Assembly: GCA_023419875.1 (NCBI GenBank) | Contig: JAEZXM010000516.1 | Coordinates: 1-14,767 of the forward strand | Direction of reading: 5' to 3' | Length of the DNA: 14,767 nt | Origin: Pseudomonadota bacterium | GTDB taxonomy: Bacteria; Myxococcota; Myxococcia; Myxococcales; Anaeromyxobacteraceae | In this document: positions 8,208 through 14,767 of the stretch, one piece after another | Numbering within the stretch: position 1 is the stretch's first letter | Layout of the letters: every line of letters begins with the position of its first letter | Notes under the pieces: generated by a model | Seen by the model: only the letters and a program-made list of their open reading frames with translations | The model's database searches: none | Told to the model about the DNA's origin: nothing | Program-made: the position numbers and the translations under genes

Positions 8208-9431
8208 GTGCTCGACCCGACCCCGCAGCCCGAACGCCGCCCCGAGCTCGACTGGCTCCGAGCCGGTGCCGTCCTGCTCGTCCTCTTCTTCCACACGGGC
8301 ATGATGTTCGTCTCCTGGCCCTGGGTGGTGAAGAGCCCGGTGCGCTCGCAGGTGCTCGAGCTCGTCATGGGCTGGCTGCACTGGTGGCGGATGCCGCTGC
8401 TCCTCTTCGTCTCCGGCGCGGGCACCTTCCTCGCCATGCGGCGCCGCAGCCCGGGCGCGTTCCTCGCGGAGCGCTCGCGCCGGCTGCTCCTGCCGTTCGC
8501 CTTCGGATGTTTCGTGATCGTGCCGCCGCAGATCTACGTCGAGCGGATCGAGGAGTACCGCACGTTCTGGGAGTTCTACCCGACGGTGTTCGAGCTCGTG
8601 CCCTACCCGCAGGGCGGGAGCCTCTCCTTCCACCACCTCTGGTTCGTGCTGTACCTCTTCCTCTACTCGGTCGCGTTCCTGCCCCTCCTGCTCTGGCTGC
8701 GCAGCCCGCGCGCCGATCCGTTCTTCGATCGGCTGGCGCGCCTGGGCGAGCGCCGCTTCGGGTCGCTCCTCTGGCTCGTCCCCCTGGTCGGCTCCCAGCT
8801 CGTCCTCGGTCCCTGGTGGCCCCAGGACACCCTCGGGCTGGTGGGCGACTACGCCGCCCTGGCGCGATATGGGCTCTTCTTCCTGGCCGGCTTCCTCTTC
8901 GCCCGCGATCCGCGGCTCTGGGAGGCGGCCTGCCGCGAGCGACACCGAAACCTCGCCGTCTCGGGGCTGGCCGCCGCGGCGCTCTTCGCGTCCGGCCTGG
9001 TGCGGGTGCGCCCGACCTGGTTCGGCTGGGATGCCATGTGTGGCATCCCGGCCCTGGTCCTGGGGTGGTCCACCGTCCTCGCCATCGTCGGGTGGGCGCA
9101 GGTGCACCTGACCCGCGGCGGCCCGCTCCTCCGCTACGCGACCGAGGCGGTCTATCCCTTCTACATCCTCCACCAGACCGTCATCGTCATCCTCGGCTAC
9201 CAGGTCGTCCGCTGGCGGGGCGGTCTCTGGGGAAACTACCTCCTCATCTGCGGCGGCTCGTTCGTCGCGACGATGGCGATCCACCACCTCGCCGTGCGTC
9301 CGTTTGCGCTGACGCGCTTCCTGTTCGGCCTCAAGGCCCGTCAGACCGGCGCTGCCAGCAGACGCGTCGAGGATCTGACGCCGCCCTCGATTCCGCGGAG
9401 CACCCGGGTCATCGCCTCCGCCGCCGAGTAG
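8208..9431 (+). CDS. Integral membrane acyltransferase, acyltransferase-3 family
   Basis: 407 residues, starting at GTG 8208; an in-frame stop at 8193-8195 rules out a longer form, and the ribosome binding site is weak. About ten hydrophobic helices are visible. The first contains LFFHTG with His29, and a late helix contains YILHQT with His322; both histidine settings are typical of acyltransferase-3 (OpgC/OafA-like) proteins. HHLWFVLYL near residues 142-150 is also typical. Such proteins move acyl groups onto sugars, glucans, peptides or antibiotics at the cytoplasmic membrane. The transmembrane domain ends near residue 375, and residues 379-407 are a polar tail encoded in the stretch overlapping the convergent flavoprotein gene. 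The acceptor substrate is unknown. Confidence 0.87.
   Translation: MLDPTPQPERRPELDWLRAGAVLLVLFFHTGMMFVSWPWVVKSPVRSQVLELVMGWLHWWRMPLLLFVSGAGTFLAMRRRSPGAFLAERSRRLLLPFAFGCFVIVPPQIYVERIEEYRTFWEFYPTVFELVPYPQGGSLSFHHLWFVLYLFLYSVAFLPLLLWLRSPRADPFFDRLARLGERRFGSLLWLVPLVGSQLVLGPWWPQDTLGLVGDYAALARYGLFFLAGFLFARDPRLWEAACRERHRNLAVSGLAAAALFASGLVRVRPTWFGWDAMCGIPALVLGWSTVLAIVGWAQVHLTRGGPLLRYATEAVYPFYILHQTVIVILGYQVVRWRGGLWGNYLLICGGSFVATMAIHHLAVRPFALTRFLFGLKARQTGAASRRVEDLTPPSIPRSTRVIASAAE
9341..9431. other. Tail-to-tail overlap of two convergent genes
   Basis: The acyltransferase gene (stop 9429-9431, + strand) and the flavoprotein gene (stop 9341-9343, - strand) share 91 bases. The overlap codes the last 29 residues of the first and the last 29 of the second, leaving no room for a terminator between them. 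Confidence 0.9.
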
Positions 9432-10912
9432 GTCAAACGCCGGACCTCCAGCTGGAGCGCGCGCACGTCCTTGATGCTCGCGTCGCCGGCGGTGACCACC
9501 GGGGGCTCCACGTAGCCGCCGCGGACCCCGGGGTAGCCGGCGGTGCTCATCAGGCCGTTGCACAGGCAGATCGTCCCCTTGCGTCTCATCATCAAGCCGC
9601 CCTTGCGCGTGAACGCCTCGACCGGCTCGGCGGGACAGAAGGTCTGGACCTCGACCATCTCCTCGGTCCCGCCGTCCGGCCGGGTGACGCGCCGCCGGGT
9701 CTCGACCGGGGTGACGAGGTGCCCGAGATCGCAACAGGCCACGCGCTCGCGGCCGCTGCGGACCGCCTCCTCCGACAGCGACCCGGCGAGCTGCACCACC
9801 TTGAACGGGAAGCCGGTCGGGGACATCAGCGGCTCGGTGACGATCGCGAGGTCCTTGCGCCAGATCCGCCGGAGCATGGCCAGGCGCAGCGGAGGGCTCA
9901 TCCCGGACTCGTCGCAGAAGGCGAAGAGGGTCCCGAATTGCACCCCCGCAGCTCCGGCGTCGAGCGCCCTGCGCAATCCCTCCGGGCTGCCGTGGTGGCC
10001 GGCCAGCCAGAACGGCTCGCGAAGGTCCGCCAGCCGGCGGAGGTCGAGCTCGTCCTTGGCGCCCCACCTCGGGGGCTCGCCGAGGCTGCGCCGATAGTCC
10101 GCCGGCGGCGCGTTGTGGCCGCCGGCGCTCGATCCCTCGAAGACGAACCCGAACGGCCGGGTCGCCTCGCTCGAGGCGAGCTGCTCCGCCTGCTCGAAGG
10201 TGGTGACGATGGCGATGAAGCGGGGCTTCCGGAGGTCGGGCGCCTCGTCGCCGCCGAACTCCCGCGGGTCGAAGCGGATCGTGTATGGCGTCGCAGCCCG
10301 GGCCACGTGAACGGGCTGCTCCACGGCCTCGCGCCGAGCCAGGCCGCGCACGAAGGCGGGGAACGCGGCGGGGTTGCCGGCCCCGACGCAGACGTAGTCC
10401 ACGCCGGCGAGCATGGCGCCGTAGAGCGCGGGGAGCTGCGACAGCTCGATCTTCTGGAGATAGTTGATGCCGACGGGATTGTCGTGACCCTGCTTGCACT
10501 CCCAGACGGCGGTGAAGTTCGCCGCGATCGTCAGCACGTGCAGCCAGCGGGGCGCGTCCAGCCCGAAGGGCCGCACCGGCTTGTAGGGCCGGGATGCTTC
10601 CTTGCCCCCAGGGACGAAATAGGCCGTGTGAAGGTCGTCGAGCTCCGGTGCGAGCGAGGGCGCGAGCGCGGCCAGGGCCTCGAAGGCGAGGCGGATGCGG
10701 GTGTCGCCGTGCTGGAGGCGCCGGGCGAGGAGGTGGGCGGCGGCCGTTCCCGAGGTGATGCCCATGCAGCGGCCGCGGCCGAGGCCGGGGATCTCGAAGG
10801 TGGACACCGCCCTGACGAGCGAGGGGACGCTGATGCCGACCGCCATGCCTCCGCCGAGCAGCAGCGGGAGTCCGCGACTCGACTGCTCCTGGTCCGCGCG
10901 CGCAGGGTCCAC
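9341..10912 (-). CDS. PfaD-like / nitronate monooxygenase-family flavoprotein, probable trans-acting enoyl reductase
   Basis: 523 residues from GTG at 10912-10910, preceded by AAGG with an 8-base spacer; an in-frame stop at 10939-10937 allows no longer useful start. The N-terminus (PLLLGGGMAVGISVPSLV) opens like FMN-dependent nitronate monooxygenase-fold enzymes. SSAGGH at 261-266 supplies the active-site His266, and GAAGVQFGT at 320-328 is the FMN-phosphate loop. The C-terminal third carries CCDLG, FCPAEP and CLCNG, five cysteines in a pattern I recall from a subgroup of the family. PfaD proteins serve as the separate enoyl reductase of polyunsaturated fatty acid synthases. This gene lies 58 bases after the polyketide synthase gene on the same strand, the usual last place of pfaD, so the same role is inferred. 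A plain nitronate oxidase remains possible. Confidence 0.82.
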   Translation of the reverse strand: MDPARADQEQSSRGLPLLLGGGMAVGISVPSLVRAVSTFEIPGLGRGRCMGITSGTAAAHLLARRLQHGDTRIRLAFEALAALAPSLAPELDDLHTAYFVPGGKEASRPYKPVRPFGLDAPRWLHVLTIAANFTAVWECKQGHDNPVGINYLQKIELSQLPALYGAMLAGVDYVCVGAGNPAAFPAFVRGLARREAVEQPVHVARAATPYTIRFDPREFGGDEAPDLRKPRFIAIVTTFEQAEQLASSEATRPFGFVFEGSSAGGHNAPPADYRRSLGEPPRWGAKDELDLRRLADLREPFWLAGHHGSPEGLRRALDAGAAGVQFGTLFAFCDESGMSPPLRLAMLRRIWRKDLAIVTEPLMSPTGFPFKVVQLAGSLSEEAVRSGRERVACCDLGHLVTPVETRRRVTRPDGGTEEMVEVQTFCPAEPVEAFTRKGGLMMRRKGTICLCNGLMSTAGYPGVRGGYVEPPVVTAGDASIKDVRALQLEVRRLTYSAAEAMTRVLRGIEGGVRSSTRLLAAPV

Positions 10913-10970
10913 ATCTGCAACCTTGCGCGCCTCCCGTCACGGTCACGTCACCACGAGTGCGGCGGTGGCG

Positions 10971-13900
10971 TCAGTCCGGCTCCACCGTCTCCAGCGTTGC
11001 CGGCTCCTTGCGCGCGGGGGCGCGGGGAGCAGGAGGAGGCGCCTCCTCCTCCGGCGCGGCCGCGCCGCGGCGGCTCAGGGCGGCCAGGAGCGACTCGGGC
11101 ATGCTCGCGGGGACGAGCCGTCCGTCCCGGCGCTCCAGCCAGACGGCTCCGAGCTTCCCGACGGCGATCTTGGTCTCCGGTCCGCCAGCCTTCCTCCGGT
11201 GGAACGACGACTCGAGGTCGAGGCCGCCCTCGTGCACGCGCCGGGCGCGGAGCTTCACCCGGACGTCGTCGAAGGGCATCGCCTCGCGGAGGAAGTCGAT
11301 CGACGTCCCGGTGCACACCAGCTCGCCGGTCCGCTTCATCCCCTCGAGCACCTCGGGGATGGCCCGATGGACGAGCTGGTCCAGGAGGCCGCTCTGCCAG
11401 GCGAAGTAGTTGGCGAAGTAGATGTTGCCGACGAGGTTCGCGTCCACGAGGCTCGTCGGGAACACCGCCTCGGCGAGGACGTCCGCGGGCGTCTCCATCG
11501 CGTCCGTGGCGTACACCAGCCCGCCGCGGTCGATCCTCGAGAGGCTCCACGAGGGCGCCGGCGCGGTCGGCGCCGCCTGGCCGTGCCCTCCCGGTGACAT
11601 CCGGGCGAGGAACTCCTCCATGTAGTGCGGGAACGGGATCGGCTCGACGGTGTCGTGATCGATCATGCGCACCCAGGTCGCGGCCATCTCCCCGGTGGCC
11701 ACGAGGTCCGCGCCGCCCTCCTGCAGGAGCTTCGAGAACTCGAACCGGGTGACGACGCGGGACTCGGTCCTCTCCGCGAGGTGCATCTTGATCTCGACGG
11801 AGTCTCCGGCGGCGACCTCGCCGTGGATGACGACCGAGGCGAGGTTCGTCACCGCGCCCATCCGGCCGGAGCTGAACTCGGGTACGAGCTCGGCGAAGCA
11901 CTCGTGCATGGCGAGCTCGCGCGCCTTCCCCAGCCAGAGGAGGAAGTGCGTGTGGTGGACGCGCCGCGCGAGCGTCGACGCCTCGCGGAAGGAGACCGGG
12001 ACGACCATCCGGTACACGGTCCGGTCGCCCTCGCGGACGAACGAGGGAGCGGGAGCCTGGGACGGCACGATCGCCGCCGCCGACGCCTCCGCCGCACGGG
12101 GAGCGGCCTCTGGCCGGTCCTCCACGCAGAAGGCGAGGACGCGCTCCGGCCCGCGCGAGAGGGCGAGGGCCGTCGCGGCGACGCCGGCGCGCGAGGACGC
12201 GCTTCGCACCTCGAAGAGGAAGCTCTCGCCGGACCTCCGGGAGAGCGCCACCTCGGTCACGTCGGCCTGCAGGGCCTTCACGCCCGCCTCCCGCGCCGAC
12301 CAGAGCAGAGTCCCGGCGAGCTCGAGGCTGATGCCGCCGCGGGCCAGCTCGTCGAGCGCGGCGGAGCTCCGCTCGCCGAGGAGGCCGATCCAGTCCTGAC
12401 GCGAACGCCGCGTCATCGCCTGGAGGTCACAGCCCTGCGCGGCACCGCCGAGCGCGAGGAGCAGGTAGGGCCCGTCGTGGCTGAGGGAGAGCTCCGACGC
12501 CTCGGGTCCGGATCCCGTCAGCACGGGTTTGCCGCCGGGCAGCCAGTCGAGGTCGGCTCCGGCGCCACCCAGGACACGGAGCGTCTCGAGCGCCGCCTGC
12601 CGCTCGAAGGCCCGGCGCTTCTCCTTCGGTGCGGTGGCCAGCTCCGGCGACCAGAAGAGCCGGAGCGCCGGCGCCGCGAGGCCCAGCTCGCGCGCGAGAC
12701 GCGAGCACGCCATGCGGAACGCGTCCTCGTCGAAGCGTACCCGCTCCGTCATCTGCTCCGGGGTGGCGCGGCCCGGCGTCAGCTCGACCGTGTTCGCCCG
12801 GTAGCCGGTGATCCGCTCCGCCAGCCGGCCCTGCGCGTCGAACCGCCGGACGTCGGCCACGAGCTCGCGGTCGTTCTTCGACACGAGCCGGACCTCGATC
12901 CGGTGCTCGCCGTCCGGCGATGCCTCGGCGAACCGCTCGATCCGCTCGATCGCCACCGGCAGGGAGACGCGCTCGGGGGCGACGAGCTGCAGCGATTGCA
13001 GGAGCACGTCGCGCAGGAACGGATCGCCCGCGAGGAGCGCGCGATCTTCGCGGCCGAAGCCGTCGCGGCTCAGGGACGCGGCGTCCTTCCCGCGCGCGCC
13101 GAGCAGGGCGCCCTGCTCGGTCAGCCGGTGCAGCCGCACGAGGCGCTGGAAGCGCGGGCCCTGGAAGAGGAGGCCGCCGTAGAGGTCCCGCGGCGGCTCC
13201 AGCTCCAGCGGGGGCGGCAGGTCCGGCGCCGCCTCGGCGGACGTTTCGGGGGCGCCGACCAGCACCACGGCCGAGAAGCAGTCCGCGTGGAAGTCGTCCT
13301 GCTCGGTCCGGACGTGGACCTCCGCCGTGCGCCGGCCCTGCTCGTCCGCCTCCGCGACGAGGACGTGCAGCTCGATCTCGGTGCCGCGGTCCGGGGAGAC
13401 GACGATGGGGCGCGCCAGCGAGACCGACTCGAAGCCCTTCACCCCGGGGAAATCCGGGCCCAGCGCCTGCGCCACCGCCTGCGTCATCGCCTCGAGCCCG
13501 AACACGGTGGGGAAGAGCAGGTTGTCGCGGAAGGAGTGGTCGACCAGGTAGGGATCGCTCTCGAGCGTGAGGCGCGTGCGGAAGCGCAGCTCGACGCCGG
13601 GCTCGAGCACGGACCGGTCCCCCGCGAAGTGGAGCGCGGGGAGCGGGTCGGCCGGAGGCCTTCGCCAGGTATCCAGGGCCCCGGCAACGGGCCCGGTGAC
13701 CACCACCCGTGAACAGCCCGGATCCCGGAGGAACAGCCGGGCGAAGCGGCGGGCGCCCTCGTCGGGCGTGATCGCGCCGATCCCCAGGTGCCCCAGCCGT
13801 TCCACGCTTCCGAGCCGGGCGCCCATGCCCACCTCGGACCAGACGCCGAAGGCCACGCCGACGGCCTGCATGTCCGGCCGGGCGGCGGCGAGGCCGCGAA

Positions 13901-14767
13901 CGACGAGGTCCAGGGCCTCGTTCGAGTAGGCGTACCAGCCGTTCCCCGGCATGCCGGTCGCGCCGATGATCGAGGAGAGGGCGGCGAACACCTTCACCGG
14001 CCGTCCGCGCCCCTCCTCGGCAAGGTGCATCGCCCCGAGGAGCTTCGGGCCCACCTCGTCGAACGCCTGCTCGGCGCTCACCTGCGCGAGCCGCCGCGGC
14101 ACGTTCGCGCCCGCGCCGTGGATCACGCCGGTGACGGGCCCGAGGTCCGCCTCCACCTTCCGGAACAGCTCCCGGACGGCCTCCGCGTCGCGGAGGTCGC
14201 AGGCGTAGTAGTGCGGCTCCGCGCCGAGCGCGGCGAGCCGCGCCAGGTTCTTCACCGCCTCGCCCGCGTCGAGCTGCTCGCGCGGCGTGCTCCCCACCAC
14301 CGCAAACTTGCAGCGCAGCGAACGGGCCAGCTCGAGCAGGCAACGAGCGGTGATCCCCTTGGCGCCGCCGGTCACCAGGATGACGTCCTCCGGCACCCAT
14401 CCCACCGGGCGCGGGCGATCGGCGGCCGGCTCCCGGAGCACGAACTCCGGCGTGCGGCGCCGGCCGGCGCCGTCGTGGCCCGCGGCGCTGAAGGCTTCCG
14501 CTCCGGCGAGCTCTCCCACGACGAGGGCTGCGAGGTGATCGGGGACGACGTCGGCCGCGACGTCCACGACCCGGACGTGATCCTGTGGGTTCTCGAGGTG
14601 AAGGCTCTGCGCCAGGCCGAGCACGGCCCATTGCTCGGGCGAGGGGAGCGGCGGCCCCAGGGCTCCGAAGCCGCCGTGGGAGCGGCTGACGAGCGCCAGG
14701 GCGCCGCGCGCGCCCGCAGCGCCGGCGGCCCACGTCGCGACCGCGCGCTGGATGCGCTCGATGCCGC
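10971..14767 (-). CDS. Multidomain PUFA/enediyne-type polyketide synthase, KR-DH-PPTase-hotdog-hotdog portion (5' partial)
   Basis: The frame is open through the right edge; 1264 residues are visible, numbered from the edge. The reductase half of the KR domain covers about 127-360: NADP loop VTGGAKGIT, with S265, Y278 and N282 as the catalytic set. The dehydratase (about 399-659) is a double hotdog with His410 in YLVDHSF and Asp586 in FLRDV; its LFPTVFGLEAMTQA segment is characteristic of enediyne PKS dehydratases. A phosphopantetheinyl transferase domain (about 687-885) has SLSHDG, GCDLQ (Asp780) and WSAREAGVKAL (Glu826, Lys830). Two more hotdog domains follow (about 918-1037 and 1081-1225); the second contains NLVGNIYFANY, as in enediyne thioesterases. 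No carrier-protein serine motif is visible, so KS, AT and ACP are expected to the right. It probably builds a highly reduced or polyene chain with the PfaD-like partner. The product is unknown. Confidence 0.88.
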   Translation of the reverse strand, partial: GIERIQRAVATWAAGAAGARGALALVSRSHGGFGALGPPLPSPEQWAVLGLAQSLHLENPQDHVRVVDVAADVVPDHLAALVVGELAGAEAFSAAGHDGAGRRRTPEFVLREPAADRPRPVGWVPEDVILVTGGAKGITARCLLELARSLRCKFAVVGSTPREQLDAGEAVKNLARLAALGAEPHYYACDLRDAEAVRELFRKVEADLGPVTGVIHGAGANVPRRLAQVSAEQAFDEVGPKLLGAMHLAEEGRGRPVKVFAALSSIIGATGMPGNGWYAYSNEALDLVVRGLAAARPDMQAVGVAFGVWSEVGMGARLGSVERLGHLGIGAITPDEGARRFARLFLRDPGCSRVVVTGPVAGALDTWRRPPADPLPALHFAGDRSVLEPGVELRFRTRLTLESDPYLVDHSFRDNLLFPTVFGLEAMTQAVAQALGPDFPGVKGFESVSLARPIVVSPDRGTEIELHVLVAEADEQGRRTAEVHVRTEQDDFHADCFSAVVLVGAPETSAEAAPDLPPPLELEPPRDLYGGLLFQGPRFQRLVRLHRLTEQGALLGARGKDAASLSRDGFGREDRALLAGDPFLRDVLLQSLQLVAPERVSLPVAIERIERFAEASPDGEHRIEVRLVSKNDRELVADVRRFDAQGRLAERITGYRANTVELTPGRATPEQMTERVRFDEDAFRMACSRLARELGLAAPALRLFWSPELATAPKEKRRAFERQAALETLRVLGGAGADLDWLPGGKPVLTGSGPEASELSLSHDGPYLLLALGGAAQGCDLQAMTRRSRQDWIGLLGERSSAALDELARGGISLELAGTLLWSAREAGVKALQADVTEVALSRRSGESFLFEVRSASSRAGVAATALALSRGPERVLAFCVEDRPEAAPRAAEASAAAIVPSQAPAPSFVREGDRTVYRMVVPVSFREASTLARRVHHTHFLLWLGKARELAMHECFAELVPEFSSGRMGAVTNLASVVIHGEVAAGDSVEIKMHLAERTESRVVTRFEFSKLLQEGGADLVATGEMAATWVRMIDHDTVEPIPFPHYMEEFLARMSPGGHGQAAPTAPAPSWSLSRIDRGGLVYATDAMETPADVLAEAVFPTSLVDANLVGNIYFANYFAWQSGLLDQLVHRAIPEVLEGMKRTGELVCTGTSIDFLREAMPFDDVRVKLRARRVHEGGLDLESSFHRRKAGGPETKIAVGKLGAVWLERRDGRLVPASMPESLLAALSRRGAAAPEEEAPPPAPRAPARKEPATLETVEPD

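Noticed and set aside
10910..10920. TTG at 10920 or ATG at 10914 (- strand) as the flavoprotein start
   Set aside because: Both are in a different frame from the conserved flavoprotein sequence; only the GTG at 10912 is in frame.
6903..10946. A 1347-codon open frame on the - strand
   Set aside because: It is antisense to three recognisable + strand genes and out of frame with the flavoprotein. The product is Arg/Gly/Pro/Ala-rich, as expected of a shadow frame in GC-rich DNA.
7898..11752. A 1284-codon open frame on the + strand
   Set aside because: It overlaps the phosphatase and acyltransferase out of frame and runs antisense to the flavoprotein and synthase. Biased composition and no recognisable domain mark it as a shadow.
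11625..13712. A 695-codon + strand open frame opposite the synthase
   Set aside because: It lies wholly antisense to conserved DH, PPTase and hotdog domains and has the Arg/Glu/Gly-biased composition of a mirror frame.
14622..14624. A GTG as the start of the large - strand synthase
   Set aside because: The same frame continues without a stop for 47 more codons to the window edge, and the added residues look like the structural half of a KR domain, so the real start is outside.

Overview
This is a GC-rich window, roughly 70% GC by eye, with dense G/C-ending codons and GTG starts alongside ATG. It carries large modular secreted glycosidases next to a PUFA-synthase/enediyne-type polyketide synthase gene. 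That combination suggests a myxobacterium or related Myxococcota; this is inferred from style and gene content, not from a phylogenetic marker. No rRNA, tRNA, CRISPR array, insertion sequence or integration site was seen. No gene-free stretch exceeds 300 bases; the longest are about 186-189 bases.

Left third (1-5675, + strand) is a xylan-degradation locus. The first gene enters from the left edge. It holds the last residues of a GH10 xylanase domain, then InlB-like repeats alternating with malectin-like domains, and ends in a complete GH62 arabinofuranosidase domain. After two back-to-back hairpins comes a lipoprotein with an InlB-like repeat, a GH43 catalytic domain, a beta-sandwich and a CBM6. 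The pair fits a soluble enzyme that cuts and debranches arabinoxylan plus a membrane-anchored enzyme acting on the released oligosaccharides. A strong hairpin follows the second gene.

Middle (5865-9431, + strand) has three genes with no obvious shared pathway: a berberine-bridge-type FAD oxidoreductase, a histidine-phosphatase family protein, and a ten-helix membrane acyltransferase of the acyltransferase-3 family.

Right third (9341-14767, - strand) is the most interesting part. A large multidomain synthase enters from the right edge. Its visible 1264 residues read ketoreductase, double-hotdog dehydratase, built-in phosphopantetheinyl transferase, then two further hotdog thioesterase-like domains. 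A PfaD/nitronate-monooxygenase-type flavoprotein lies 58 bases downstream and probably acts as the trans enoyl reductase. KR-DH-PPTase is the back half of an enediyne PKS, while the last-placed PfaD-like gene recalls pfa (polyunsaturated fatty acid) clusters. With two fused thioesterase-like domains, this looks like an uncharacterised hybrid secondary-lipid/polyketide synthase. KS, AT and ACP domains are expected beyond the right edge.

The flavoprotein gene and the acyltransferase gene converge and overlap tail to tail by 91 bases.
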